This document shows, piece by piece, positions 6,526 to 14,936 of a DNA stretch of 40,302 bases. The notes below the pieces were generated by a model. It was not told where the DNA came from, did no database searches, and was given only the letters and a program-made list of their open reading frames with translations. Each line of letters starts with the position of its first letter. The stretch's first letter is position 1. Source of the DNA: an uncultured Clostridia bacterium (GTDB lineage: Bacteria; Bacillota; Clostridia; Oscillospirales; Ruminococcaceae); the NCBI GenBank assembly GCA_947625915.1, contig CANQPX010000002.1:1-40302 (forward strand), written 5' to 3'. A program made the position numbers and the translations under genes.

Positions 6526-8208
6526 CTATTTATCGGAATTCGGGAAAACCACTTTCCGATATGTATCAAATTTCATGCGGCGTCTGAAAAATTCGGGATC
6601 TTCAGGAGCATACTCTTCAAGCAAATGTTTTACATCTTCCTGAGAGGAAACCAGAATTTCAAATCCCCGCCCATTGACCACGGGAACGCCTGTATATGCG
6701 TATTCATCAAAGGAAGTGATCTGCGCGATCTTTCCGTTCCGCACCGTTACGGAAGCTTTATCACGGAGCACCAGAATATCAAAATTTTCAGGATAAGAAT
6801 AGCTTTCACCTTTTAACGGAATTGCGTCTCCGATGGTATAAGTCTCATGCACAGGCTGAAATTTCATCACATTAAAGCCGGAGATGTCATAGAAAAATTC
6901 CTCAAAAATATCTCCTCTTGCTGTGATCTCACCTGCGGCAAAGGCGGCTTTATTTGTCTGCTGCGTTTGCCGTTCCGCTTCAAGAACGATACCGCAGGCA
7001 GAGGTCATATTCGTTACACGGTCAATAAGTATAAATTCACCCAGAGTTTTATGATTTTTGAATGTATCCGCTGTGATACCTTCCGCAAGACGTATTTCAC
7101 AAACCGCAAGCCCGTTCTTTGAAAGGGTATGTACCGCTATTTTTTCACCTGTATTTACGTCCACCGCATGGCGGATCTCCGTCAGGATACCCGGAATGGT
7201 TTTTGTTCCGAGCTTTACAAGATACTCTTTTCCCGTAACAAGCGGTTCATCGTCCATCCAGAGAAGAGAAACATTCAGCTTTCCGCATACGGGAATATCC
7301 GTATCTTTTGTAAACACACAGCCTCTTGAAACGTCCACTTCTCTGTCAAGAGTTATGGTAACGGGCTGCCCCGTATGCGCTTCGGGAACTTGCCGATCGG
7401 TGACAAATATCGTTTTTATATGCGCCTTTTCTCCGCTGGGCAGAACAGTTATCTCATCACCAACACAAATACTTCCCGATTCGATCTGCCCCTGAGATCC
7501 GCGGAAAGTGCGGTCAGGACGGCATACACGCTGAACAGGCATATAAAAGCCCTGTTCACTTTCTTCCCCCACTATATCAACGTTTTCAAGATATTCAAGA
7601 AGCGGCTCGCCTTTGTACCATTCCATATTTTTTGACTTGGCGGTAACATTGTCGCCCTCTGTTGCGCTAAGAGGTATAATTTTAACATTCGCAAGCGAAA
7701 GTTCTTTGCCGAGTGCTCCGATCTGTTCTTCAATTTCACGGAAACGGGAAAGGTCATATCCCACCAGATCCATTTTATTTACCGCAAAAACAAAATACCT
7801 TATCCCCATAAGGCTGCATATCCTTGCGTGCCGCCTTGTCTGGACAAGTACGCCCTGTGAAGCATCCACCAGTATTACGGCAAGATCTGCAAAGGAAGCG
7901 CCTACCGCCATGTTCCGTGTGTATTCTTCATGCCCCGGGGTGTCTGCAACGATAAAGCTGCGTTTTTCCGTTGTGAAATAGCGGTACGCCACATCAATGG
8001 TGATACCCTGTTCCCGCTCCGCCATAAGACCGTCTAACAGAAGGGAATAGTCTATCTTACCGCCGCGGCTCCCCACTTTGCTGTCAAGAGCGAGCGCCTT
8101 TTCCTGATCGGCATAAAGAAGTTTTGCATCATACAGAATATGCCCGATAAGCGTTGACTTGCCGTCGTCAACACTTCCGCAGGTAATAAATTTCAGTAAC
8201 CCTTTCAT
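6526..8208 (-). CDS. cysN: Sulfate adenylyltransferase subunit 1 (CysN)
   Basis: The GTPase subunit of ATP sulfurylase, which with CysD makes APS from ATP and sulfate. At 560 residues it shows G1 GSVDDGKST (11-19), G3 DTPGHEEYTRN and G4 NKMD, followed by EF-Tu-like beta domains ending around FILIDRVTNMTSACG (about residue 430). Beyond this is an extra 120-130-residue C-terminal region that is not an APS kinase: no second P-loop is present. It ends with EFFRRRMKFDTYRKVVF. The ATG shares one base with the cysD stop (TAATG). It is the last gene of the operon before the terminator. Confidence 0.93.
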   Translation of the reverse strand: MKGLLKFITCGSVDDGKSTLIGHILYDAKLLYADQEKALALDSKVGSRGGKIDYSLLLDGLMAEREQGITIDVAYRYFTTEKRSFIVADTPGHEEYTRNMAVGASFADLAVILVDASQGVLVQTRRHARICSLMGIRYFVFAVNKMDLVGYDLSRFREIEEQIGALGKELSLANVKIIPLSATEGDNVTAKSKNMEWYKGEPLLEYLENVDIVGEESEQGFYMPVQRVCRPDRTFRGSQGQIESGSICVGDEITVLPSGEKAHIKTIFVTDRQVPEAHTGQPVTITLDREVDVSRGCVFTKDTDIPVCGKLNVSLLWMDDEPLVTGKEYLVKLGTKTIPGILTEIRHAVDVNTGEKIAVHTLSKNGLAVCEIRLAEGITADTFKNHKTLGEFILIDRVTNMTSACGIVLEAERQTQQTNKAAFAAGEITARGDIFEEFFYDISGFNVMKFQPVHETYTIGDAIPLKGESYSYPENFDILVLRDKASVTVRNGKIAQITSFDEYAYTGVPVVNGRGFEILVSSQEDVKHLLEEYAPEDPEFFRRRMKFDTYRKVVFPNSDK

Positions 8209-9107
8209 TAAAAATAGCCCTCTCTCTTTCTGCGTTCCATGCTTCCTGCCGCTTCGTTGTCGATAACTCTTGAAGTGCGTTCGGAAGAAACAGCACTCAG
8301 CGTTTCTTCAATAATTTCATCAAGGGTCGATGCCGTTGACTCCATTCCTCCCGTCAGGGGATAACAGCCGAGGGTACGGAACCTCACCGACTTGTATTCG
8401 GGTCTTTCTCCCTCTTTAAGAGGAAATCTGTCATCATCTACCATGATCAGCGCACCGTCCCGCTCTACAACAGGACGTACTGCCGCAAAATACAGCGGCA
8501 CGATCTCAATATTCTCGCGGCGGATATACTGCCATATATCCTTTTCCGTCCAGTTTGATATAGGGAAAACGCGTATGCTTTCTCCTTTGTTTATCTTGGT
8601 ATTATAAAGCTTCCACATTTCGGGACGCTGATTTTTCGGATCCCATGCCTGCGCCGAATTGCGGAAAGAAAAGATCCTTTCCTTGGCTCGTGATTTTTCT
8701 TCATCGCGCCGTCCGCCGCCGAAAGCTGCCGTAAATCCGTATTTTGTCAAAGCCTGCCTGAGTGCCTGTGTTTTCATGATATCCGTATATGCCGCGCCGT
8801 GGTCGAACGGATTGATGCCCTGTTTTACGCCTTCTTCATTGGTATAGACAAGCATTTCTATGCCGAGTTTCTTTGCGGTCTCATCGCGGAATTTTATCAT
8901 ATCATGGAATTTCCATGTGGTGTCTATGTGCAGAAAAGGGAACGGCGGCTTTTCGGGATAAAAAGCTTTCATGGCAAGATGCAGCATAACAGAACTGTCC
9001 TTGCCTATGGAATACAGCATGACAGGTTTTTCACATTCCGCAGCGACCTCACGGATAATATATATTGCTTCTGCTTCAAGTTCGTCAAGATGTGATAATT
9101 CACCCAT
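8208..9107 (-). CDS. cysD: Sulfate adenylyltransferase subunit 2 (CysD)
   Basis: The catalytic subunit of ATP sulfurylase, 299 residues, the normal length. It has the N-type ATP pyrophosphatase PP-loop [17 protein letters not shown] and the CysD-specific stretches [31 protein letters not shown] and [10 protein letters not shown], ending in ERRKREGYF as in most CysD proteins. The ATG at 9107 is chosen because AAAGGAG is 8 nt upstream; an in-frame GTG at 9116 would touch that site. It lies between aprB and cysN and fits sulfate activation for APS reductase. Confidence 0.95.
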   Translation of the reverse strand: MGELSHLDELEAEAIYIIREVAAECEKPVMLYSIGKDSSVMLHLAMKAFYPEKPPFPFLHIDTTWKFHDMIKFRDETAKKLGIEMLVYTNEEGVKQGINPFDHGAAYTDIMKTQALRQALTKYGFTAAFGGGRRDEEKSRAKERIFSFRNSAQAWDPKNQRPEMWKLYNTKINKGESIRVFPISNWTEKDIWQYIRRENIEIVPLYFAAVRPVVERDGALIMVDDDRFPLKEGERPEYKSVRFRTLGCYPLTGGMESTASTLDEIIEETLSAVSSERTSRVIDNEAAGSMERRKREGYF

Positions 9108-9120
9108 ATCCTTCACTCCT

Positions 9121-9429
9121 TTAATACCGATTGGATTCTTTTCTGTTGATGCGGATCTCTTTTACGCTGCCGTCGGGACATTCCATTACCCATGTCAGGA
9201 TATCCCCCTGCTGCCTTGTATAAACAAGACTTCCTCTGCCGCCCATATCCGCGCCGAGAAAGAATTTCACTGCGCCTGCGGAACATTCTTTTATGCAGGA
9301 CGTGCAGCCCCAGCAGTCCTTGGGATATTTCATATATGCCTTGCTATCCATTACGATCAGATTTCCCGGACAAACTTCGGCACATCTGCCGCAGCCGATA
9401 CATTTTTCACTGTCGATCATTATGCTCAT
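9121..9429 (-). CDS. aprB: APS reductase beta subunit (AprB-like ferredoxin)
   Basis: A 102-residue iron-sulfur protein that should pass electrons to AprA. Two cysteine sets are seen: C10, C13, C16, C20 ([14 protein letters not shown]) and C39, C42, C45, C49 ([17 protein letters not shown]), the second with the CWGC form typical of AprB. The tail from residue 55 ([17 protein letters not shown]) is the short beta-strand module of AprB, but shorter than in dissimilatory sulfate reducers (about 150 residues). Its ATG lies 23 nt inside the aprA end in another frame, with GGAGG 9 nt upstream. Assignment rests on motif and on the aprA-cysDN context. Confidence 0.87.
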   Translation of the reverse strand: MSIMIDSEKCIGCGRCAEVCPGNLIVMDSKAYMKYPKDCWGCTSCIKECSAGAVKFFLGADMGGRGSLVYTRQQGDILTWVMECPDGSVKEIRINRKESNRY

Positions 9430-11095
9430 AGTGTTCGTCCTCCTTTACCGTTCTGCGCTTGATGATCTTTATCCTGCCGTTTTCAAGTTTTGAATTGATG
9501 TAGCAGAGGTAATTTTCATCGTCCCGTTCCGGGTAGTCAAGATTTTCCGCAAAGCTGTGCCAGCGGGTCTCCTTTCTTGCTTCAAGATGTGCGATAAGGC
9601 TTTTGCAGACAGTCAGCCTTTCCCGCAGTTCATAAATTGACATCAACTCATGCATATCATGTGCGCAAAGCGTCTCTGTCAGCGCTTCTATCTGTGATAT
9701 CCTCTCATTGGCAGCTGCAAGCTGCTTTTCGTTGTATCGGTAATTTGTGCGGATACCGCCCGCATATCTGTCCATTACCGTCTGCATGGCTTCTTCTAAC
9801 TGTTCACAGTCAAAACGTGCGTTTTCTCCATTAAGAAATTTCTCCGCTTTTGAAAAATGCCGTGAGATCTCTTCATCAACAACCTCATGAAGATCATGAG
9901 AGCATATATATTTTAATGCGGACCCTGCCGCGATCTTTCCCTCCGCCAACGCGCCTGTAACATATTTCTGAGGACAGCCGCCCGCCACATCTCCTGCGGC
10001 AAAAAGCCCGTGTATGGTGGTTTCCCTGTCGGTATCGACCCAATATCCGCTTGCGGTATGACCTCCCACGATATACGGCTCGGTACCTTCGATCTCAACA
10101 TTCTGCTGTGACGGCATTTTCCCGCTTTCCAGCCATTTTATGGTCTGAGAGGGCGCCATGTTCAGATATGCTTTCAATAACGCGTCGTCCTGCTCGGACG
10201 TGATTCCCTCTGTTTTCAGATAGCACGGACCTCTGCCGTTTAAATTCTCCATCACCGTGCCATGAACTCTCTGCGATGTGGTAAGACCGTACTTATTTTC
10301 ATATACTTCACCCAACGCGTTTACTTGTTTTGCACTTACGCCCTGTGCAAGTGTACCTGTTGGTGCAATAGTATCTTTACAGCGAAGTGCAATAAAACGC
10401 ATCTCAAATGTAGTCATTTCCGCGCCTGCACGGATCCCCATCGCATAGCCCGCGCCAGTATTGAAAGGCGGGTACCACATTTTATGGCGTGAAAAACCCG
10501 TGTTGTTGGGCTGATAAAGCCCTGCCGCTCCGCCTGTGCAGATAATTACGGCTTTGGCGGAAATGCTGTAGAAAATTTCCTTTTGCGTATTAAATCCGAA
10601 TGCGCCGTTTATACGATCATCCGTAACGGAAAAATCCGTCATGTTTATATGGTTCAGGACTGTAACATTTTTCAGACGATATACCGCATCAGCAAGCAAA
10701 GGTTTGATATTTTCGCCGTTGATCTTCAGATTTCGTTTTCCTCTTGTAACATAGTTCCCGTTTTCGTCTTTCAGTATGACCAGTCCCAGACGTTCCAGAT
10801 GTGCCGTAACCTCGTTAAGCTGTTCCGACATGGTAAGGAGCAGGTCGCCGCGAACGATACCCTCGGCGTCCTGCCTTGCATAGTCAACATAATCCTGCGG
10901 AGTATGCCCTTCCGTAATATAGGCGTTCAAAGCGTTTACGCCTGCGGCAAGGCAGCCGCTGCGGCGGATATTTGCCTTTTCACAGATGATAACATTTGTG
11001 TCGGGAGAATTTTCCGCGATCGTTATCGCCGCATAGCAGCCTGCCGTACCTCCGCCGATGATAAGCACATCGGTGTGCAATTTCTGTAATTCCAT
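9407..11095 (-). CDS. aprA: APS reductase alpha subunit (AprA-like flavoprotein)
   Basis: A 562-residue FAD enzyme of the fumarate reductase/succinate dehydrogenase flavoprotein family, expected to reduce APS to sulfite and AMP. The FAD dinucleotide motif GGGTAGCYAA is near residue 15 and RRSGCLAAGVNALNAYI follows, a hallmark of AprA. FNTGAGYAMGIRAGAEMTTFEMRF lies in the middle and GLFAAGDVAGG near residue 370, closing the FAD site. The C-terminal helical domain includes KETRWHSFAENLDYPERDD. It is shorter than dissimilatory AprA. The ATG at 11095 has GGAG 9 nt upstream; a much longer in-frame extension would run through trxB and is rejected. Partner aprB overlaps its end. Confidence 0.88.
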   Translation of the reverse strand: MELQKLHTDVLIIGGGTAGCYAAITIAENSPDTNVIICEKANIRRSGCLAAGVNALNAYITEGHTPQDYVDYARQDAEGIVRGDLLLTMSEQLNEVTAHLERLGLVILKDENGNYVTRGKRNLKINGENIKPLLADAVYRLKNVTVLNHINMTDFSVTDDRINGAFGFNTQKEIFYSISAKAVIICTGGAAGLYQPNNTGFSRHKMWYPPFNTGAGYAMGIRAGAEMTTFEMRFIALRCKDTIAPTGTLAQGVSAKQVNALGEVYENKYGLTTSQRVHGTVMENLNGRGPCYLKTEGITSEQDDALLKAYLNMAPSQTIKWLESGKMPSQQNVEIEGTEPYIVGGHTASGYWVDTDRETTIHGLFAAGDVAGGCPQKYVTGALAEGKIAAGSALKYICSHDLHEVVDEEISRHFSKAEKFLNGENARFDCEQLEEAMQTVMDRYAGGIRTNYRYNEKQLAAANERISQIEALTETLCAHDMHELMSIYELRERLTVCKSLIAHLEARKETRWHSFAENLDYPERDDENYLCYINSKLENGRIKIIKRRTVKEDEHYEHNDRQ

Positions 11096-11099
11096 AGTT

Positions 11100-12014
11100 T
11101 CAACTCCGTTTTTCAGATAAGAAGATCCTTGCCGACTCCACACAATTTGCACCGTCAGCCGCCGCAGTGATGACCTGCCGCAAAGTCTTTGTGCGCACAT
11201 CTCCTGCGGCAAATATGCCCTCTGCGGAAGTGATACCGTTCTCATCGGCAAGAATATATCCGTTTTTATCCATGCAGACAATATCTTTGAGAAGTCCGCT
11301 GTTGGGGATCCTTCCTACTGCAAGAAATACGCCGTCAACGGGAAGGCATGATTCTTTGCCGTCACGAAGATATTTCACGGCTTCAAGCTTTTTTCCGCCG
11401 ATAAATTCTGTTGGTACGGCATTCGGTATACATTCGATATTGGCGGTGTCTTTAACGGCTTTCTGCAATGCGGCGCTTGCACGAAAACTTTCCCTTCGAT
11501 GCAGGATATATACCTTTTCCGCTATGGCGGAAAGATACAGCGCATCGGATAATGCCGTGTCACCGCCGCCTATAACGGCAGCTTTTTTTTCGGAATAAAA
11601 CGCTCCGTCACATACGGCGCAAAAGGATATGCCATTAGACAAAAATTCGCTTTCTCCTTTTATGCCCAGCTGCCTGTGAGTTGTTCCCGCCGCATAAATT
11701 ATGGCGCGCGCCGAAATTTCCTGCCCGTCCGCAGCTTTTAAAAGGAAACTTTCCTTTTGCGGAAGTATCTCCACTATTTCCGCTTCTGTAAATTCTGTGC
11801 CGACATTCTCGGCATGGCGGCGGAATTTTTCACCAAGATCAAATCCGCTTTCTCCATACAGACCTAAATAATTGTCCACACGACTGCTTTCGGCGATCTG
11901 TCCCGTACCCATGTACTCTTTTTCGATGACGATGGCATTTAGTTCTGCTCTTTTTGCATAGACAGCGGCGGAAAGTCCCGCAGGTCCGCTGCCGATTATC
12001 GCAATATCATACAT
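11100..12014 (-). CDS. trxB: Thioredoxin reductase (NADPH-dependent type)
   Basis: A 304-residue flavoprotein with FAD motif GSGPAGLSAAVYA (8-20), redox pair C132-AVC135 followed by DG, NAD(P) motif GGGDTALSDALYL, HRRESFRA (the arginines typical of NADPH binding) and the closing GIFAAGDVR. It should reduce the thioredoxin encoded in the same operon, which could in turn feed sulfur-reducing steps. The ATG at 12014 is preferred because GAGGA lies 6 nt before it; an ATG two codons earlier (12020) gives an ATGA overlap with the JAMM gene but leaves no spacer. It is not known from sequence whether it serves AprBA or general thiol balance. Confidence 0.9.
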   Translation of the reverse strand: MYDIAIIGSGPAGLSAAVYAKRAELNAIVIEKEYMGTGQIAESSRVDNYLGLYGESGFDLGEKFRRHAENVGTEFTEAEIVEILPQKESFLLKAADGQEISARAIIYAAGTTHRQLGIKGESEFLSNGISFCAVCDGAFYSEKKAAVIGGGDTALSDALYLSAIAEKVYILHRRESFRASAALQKAVKDTANIECIPNAVPTEFIGGKKLEAVKYLRDGKESCLPVDGVFLAVGRIPNSGLLKDIVCMDKNGYILADENGITSAEGIFAAGDVRTKTLRQVITAAADGANCVESARIFLSEKRS

Positions 12015-12016
12015 TA

Positions 12017-12451
12017 TCATTCCTCAATGACAAGCTGTTCTTTTTCCGATGTTTTCGGATCATTTCCGGTTATCCTGAATGAATTGAGAACAGGTTTGTC
12101 ACGCTCCATAAGTGAAAGTATCATATAACTTGCCTTGCTGTCAAAGGCAAGACGTTTATCCTCTTCGGAAGGTCTTGACGGTGATTCCGGGTGGGAATGC
12201 CAGTTCCCCAGAGGAACAAGTCCCTTTGCCCGCATATCTTTTACAGCTGTCAGCTGTTCTTTCGGATCAAGGGAAAAATGTTCATTTGACGCGTCGGTAT
12301 TTGTCAGAAGATACACCGCTTTTATCTCCCGCACATTATCATTAACCGTACCTGCGATCAGTCCGCAGGCTTCATTTGGCAGACAGCTTTTTGCATGACC
12401 GAGTATTTTCTCAAAATCGGCTTTTTTCATTTTTATAACAGAGTTTTCCAT
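12017..12451 (-). CDS. hcyD: JAMM/MPN+ metalloprotease (HcyD/Mec+-like)
   Basis: A 144-residue zinc protease of the MPN+ family. The full JAMM signature is present: Glu27, then His85-Ser-His87 with Ser95 and Asp98 (HSHPESPSRPSEED). In bacteria such small JAMM proteins sit beside ThiS-like carriers and E1 enzymes: Mec+ releases cysteine from CysO, and HcyD of Wolinella removes a C-terminal extension from the carrier HcyS. Here the neighbouring carrier has three residues after its Gly-Gly-Gly, which fits the second role. The ATG at 12451 has GGAGAG 7 nt upstream; an upstream in-frame extension would overlap the E1 gene. Confidence 0.87.
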   Translation of the reverse strand: MENSVIKMKKADFEKILGHAKSCLPNEACGLIAGTVNDNVREIKAVYLLTNTDASNEHFSLDPKEQLTAVKDMRAKGLVPLGNWHSHPESPSRPSEEDKRLAFDSKASYMILSLMERDKPVLNSFRITGNDPKTSEKEQLVIEE

Positions 12452-12455
12452 AGAT

Positions 12456-13280
12456 TTACTCTCCGTCCGTAAGATGCACGCCGTCACATTCTGCCTGCTC
12501 ATAGTCTATGAGTTCCGTTATGGTCGGGTGATCTCCGCAAACGGCACAGCCTGCGGTGTTCTTTGGCAATTTTATTTTGCGGAATTCCATAGTCAGTGCG
12601 TCATAGGTAAGGAGCTGTCCTGTTAAAAGTTCTCCTTTTCCGATGATGTATTTTACGGCTTCCATAGCTTGTAAACTTCCGATAACACCGCCCATAGCAC
12701 CGATAACTCCTGCTTGTTTGCAGGTGGGAACAGCATCTTTCGGAGGCGGTTCCTTGAATACACAGCGATAGCATGGTCCTTGTCCCGGAACATATGTCAT
12801 AAGCTGCCCTTTGAACCGAATTATCCCTGCATGAGAAAAGGGCTTCTTTGCCATTACGCAGGCATCGTTTATAAGGAATTTTGCAGGGAAATTGTCAGTT
12901 CCGTCTATCACAAAATCATAGTCGGCGATAAGCTCCATAATGTTTTCGGAAGTGACGAATGTGCGGTAAGTATTCACTGTAATATCAGGATTTATCGCCT
13001 GCATGGTCTCCTTTGCCGACAGAACCTTTGCTTTACCGATATCCGCCGTGGTGTGGATTATCTGCCGCTGAAGATTGGAAAGATCCACTTCATCAGCGTC
13101 TGCAATACCTATAGTGCCCACGCCTGCTGCAGCAAGGTACATTGCCGCAGGAGCGCCCAGACCGCCTGCACCGATGATAAGTACCTTTGCATTTAACAGT
13201 TTTTTCTGTCCTTTTGCGCCTACTTCTTTTAGAATAATGTGCCGTGAATAGCGTTCCAGCTGTTCGTTTGTAAATGCCAT
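12456..13280 (-). CDS. hcyF: ThiF/MoeB-type E1 adenylyltransferase (HcyF-like)
   Basis: A 274-residue E1-like enzyme that should adenylate the C-terminus of the nearby sulfur carrier so that it can take up sulfide as a thiocarboxylate. It shows the nucleotide motif GAGGLGAPAAMYLAAAGVG (37-55), DADEVDLSNLQRQ with the catalytic Arg, DGTDNFPAKFLINDAC, the zinc pairs CYRC and CAVC, and PTCKQAGVIGAMGGVIGS. There is no rhodanese domain. MoeB and ThiF cannot be told apart by motif alone; the context (metY, sulfite reductase, JAMM protease) points to the homocysteine pathway described in Wolinella succinogenes. GGAGG lies 8 nt before the ATG. Confidence 0.88.
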   Translation of the reverse strand: MAFTNEQLERYSRHIILKEVGAKGQKKLLNAKVLIIGAGGLGAPAAMYLAAAGVGTIGIADADEVDLSNLQRQIIHTTADIGKAKVLSAKETMQAINPDITVNTYRTFVTSENIMELIADYDFVIDGTDNFPAKFLINDACVMAKKPFSHAGIIRFKGQLMTYVPGQGPCYRCVFKEPPPKDAVPTCKQAGVIGAMGGVIGSLQAMEAVKYIIGKGELLTGQLLTYDALTMEFRKIKLPKNTAGCAVCGDHPTITELIDYEQAECDGVHLTDGE

Positions 13281-13292
13281 TTCAGAATCCTC

Positions 13293-13505
13293 CTATCTGA
13301 CGCTTCCGCCGCCCATAAAATAGAGAAATTCCACCGTATCTCCGTCTTTCAGAACGGTACTGCCGATCTTGTCGCTGGCGATAAATTCGTCATTGACCGT
13401 AACGGTAACATATTCGGGCGTTTCCACATTTTCCGAAACTATCAGTTCGGATACGGTGGTGTTGTCCTTTATTTCCTTTTTTGTTCCTGCCACTGTTATC
13501 TGCAT
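13293..13505 (-). CDS. hcyS: ThiS/MoaD-like sulfur carrier (HcyS-like) with C-terminal extension
   Basis: A 70-residue beta-grasp carrier: MQITVAGTKKEI at the start, VTVNDEF in the middle, DGDTVEFLYFMGGG near the end. ThiS-type carriers normally end in Gly-Gly; here three residues (Ser-Val-Arg, 68-70) follow Gly65-67, so the protein must be trimmed before its Gly can be adenylated. The JAMM protease in the operon is the likely trimming enzyme, as for HcyS/HcyD in Wolinella. AAGGAGAG is 6 nt before the ATG. A thiamin role (ThiS) is less likely because no thi genes are near. Confidence 0.87.
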   Translation of the reverse strand: MQITVAGTKKEIKDNTTVSELIVSENVETPEYVTVTVNDEFIASDKIGSTVLKDGDTVEFLYFMGGGSVR

Positions 13506-13525
13506 AATGATCTCTCCTTATCTGA

Positions 13526-13834
13526 TTATCTGAGTTTATTTATTATTTCAAGGATCTCTGCTTTTTTCGCAGCACCTCTTATACGATCTGTTTCTGCTCC
13601 GTCCTTGAAAAATATAAGCGTGGGAACAGCCTGAACTTCATATTTTTCCGACAGAGAACTTTCAAAATTCACGTTTACTTTTACAAGCTTCACATCATCG
13701 TTTTCTTCTTCGATCTCCGCCAGAAGCGGCGACATACGCTTGCATGGAACACAGCTGTCGGAATAAAAATCGGCAATAACGACGCCTTTTTTTATTTCTT
13801 CTTCAAAATTATCTGCGTTTGCTCTTACCGACAT
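13526..13834 (-). CDS. Thioredoxin with CVPC active site
   Basis: A 102-residue thioredoxin fold protein. The redox motif is DSCVPCKRM (Cys28, Cys31), Val replacing the usual Gly, followed by the conserved cis-Pro in AVPTLIFFKDG. With the thioredoxin reductase three genes later it forms a complete NADPH-driven dithiol system inside the sulfate operon. The start is taken as the ATG at 13834, just after the tusA-like stop codon; an in-frame GTG at 13843 would overlap that gene. The upstream GGGTG is a moderate ribosome binding site. The target (AprBA, sulfite reductase, carrier chemistry, or general) is not evident. Confidence 0.88.
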   Translation of the reverse strand: MSVRANADNFEEEIKKGVVIADFYSDSCVPCKRMSPLLAEIEEENDDVKLVKVNVNFESSLSEKYEVQAVPTLIFFKDGAETDRIRGAAKKAEILEIINKLR

Positions 13835-13835
13835 T

Positions 13836-14081
13836 TCATTCACCCACTTTCTGAACTATCAGATCATAGGTGCCATCCTCATTGTCTATGAGTTTAAGGA
13901 TCTTGTGTCCCTCTTCCTTGATGCTTCGGGGAACATTCTGCACCGGCTCACCGTCATTCATTCTTATGGAAAGTATCTCGCCTTCATCAAGTTCTTCTAA
14001 TGCAACCTTTGCTTTTACAAAAGTGGTAGGGCATACCACATCGGTAATATCTACCCTTTCATTGATCTGAAACTCAGCCAT
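13836..14081 (-). CDS. TusA/YedF-family sulfur transfer protein
   Basis: An 81-residue TusA-like protein: VDITDVVCPTTFVKAKVALEELDEGEILSIRMNDGEP, with the active Cys17 in place. The usual CPxP motif is here CPTT, so the second proline is missing. TusA proteins carry persulfide or bind partner enzymes; small TusA-like proteins are common beside sulfite reductase and HcyS genes in anaerobes, suggesting delivery of sulfur to the carrier, but this is inference. GGAGG is 6 nt before the ATG, and the gene overlaps the end of the sulfite reductase by 8 nt. Confidence 0.85.
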   Translation of the reverse strand: MAEFQINERVDITDVVCPTTFVKAKVALEELDEGEILSIRMNDGEPVQNVPRSIKEEGHKILKLIDNEDGTYDLIVQKVGE

Positions 14082-14934
14082 GATAGACCTCCTCTATTTT
14101 TTCTCTGAATTTGTCAAAGCCTGTTCTCTCCAGACAAGAGCGGAACCTTTCTCCCGCATTGGCATTTTCCGCAAAATACGTTAGCGCCGCGTCGCATATT
14201 TCCATCAGTTTATCATGATCTTCGATAAACGGAATGATCGGTTCGCCTTTTGCTATGCTGTTGCCGAACAGACCGCCGAAAGATACGATATAGCCGTGAG
14301 TTTCCTCCCATGCTTCTGTGGGACAGGACTTGCAGCACCGTCCGCAGAAATTGCATTTGCTCTCATCAAGAGTTATCTTTCCGTCCTGTAAGGTCAGCGC
14401 ACCGCTCCGACAGGCTTTCACGCACACACCGCAGGCAATACAGTTTTCCTGTTTCCAATTAACTTTTATACCGCCCTTTATTCCAAGATCGTTTTCTTCC
14501 GCTTTCAGGCAGTTGTTCTGACAGCCCGTAATTCCGAATTTGAATTTGTGGGGCAGCTCTTTTGCAAAATATCTTTCGTCAAGTTCCTTTGCCAGAGCAT
14601 ATGTATCGATACAGCCGCTTGGGCATACGGCTTCTCCCTGACAGGCAGTGACCGTGCGAACTCTCGGACCGCAGACGCCCGGCTCTACGCCGCCCTCGGC
14701 AAGAGCAGCCTTTACCTTGTCAATATCTTCTAATTTCACAAATGGTATCTCCACGCTCTGACGTGATGTAAGATGTACATGACCGTCACCGAATGTATCG
14801 GCGACTTCCGCTATTTTAGCAAGCTGCTTTGCCGTAAGATTTCCGCCCACAACACGCAGACGGAGCGAAAAATTATTCTTCTGTTTCTGGCGCATAAATC
14901 CGCCTTTTTTTAGTGTTGCATAATCAACAGCCAT
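14074..14934 (-). CDS. Small siroheme sulfite reductase with ferredoxin domain
   Basis: A 286-residue enzyme expected to reduce sulfite to sulfide. The N-terminal part has the nitrite/sulfite reductase half-domain (GHVHLTSRQSVEIPF, 51-65), the siroheme-[4Fe-4S] cysteines C98-x5-C104 and C138-x3-C142 (GCQNNC), then a two-cluster ferredoxin insert (C165, C168, C171, C175 and C194, C197, C200, C204). The layout resembles AsrC-like and other small single-subunit reductases rather than CysI or DsrAB. It lies 2 bp after metY, has GGAGG 7 nt before the ATG, and its cofactor can be made by the hem/met8/cobA genes in the divergent operon. Confidence 0.9.
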   Translation of the reverse strand: MAVDYATLKKGGFMRQKQKNNFSLRLRVVGGNLTAKQLAKIAEVADTFGDGHVHLTSRQSVEIPFVKLEDIDKVKAALAEGGVEPGVCGPRVRTVTACQGEAVCPSGCIDTYALAKELDERYFAKELPHKFKFGITGCQNNCLKAEENDLGIKGGIKVNWKQENCIACGVCVKACRSGALTLQDGKITLDESKCNFCGRCCKSCPTEAWEETHGYIVSFGGLFGNSIAKGEPIIPFIEDHDKLMEICDAALTYFAENANAGERFRSCLERTGFDKFREKIEEVYHG

Positions 14935-14936
14935 AA

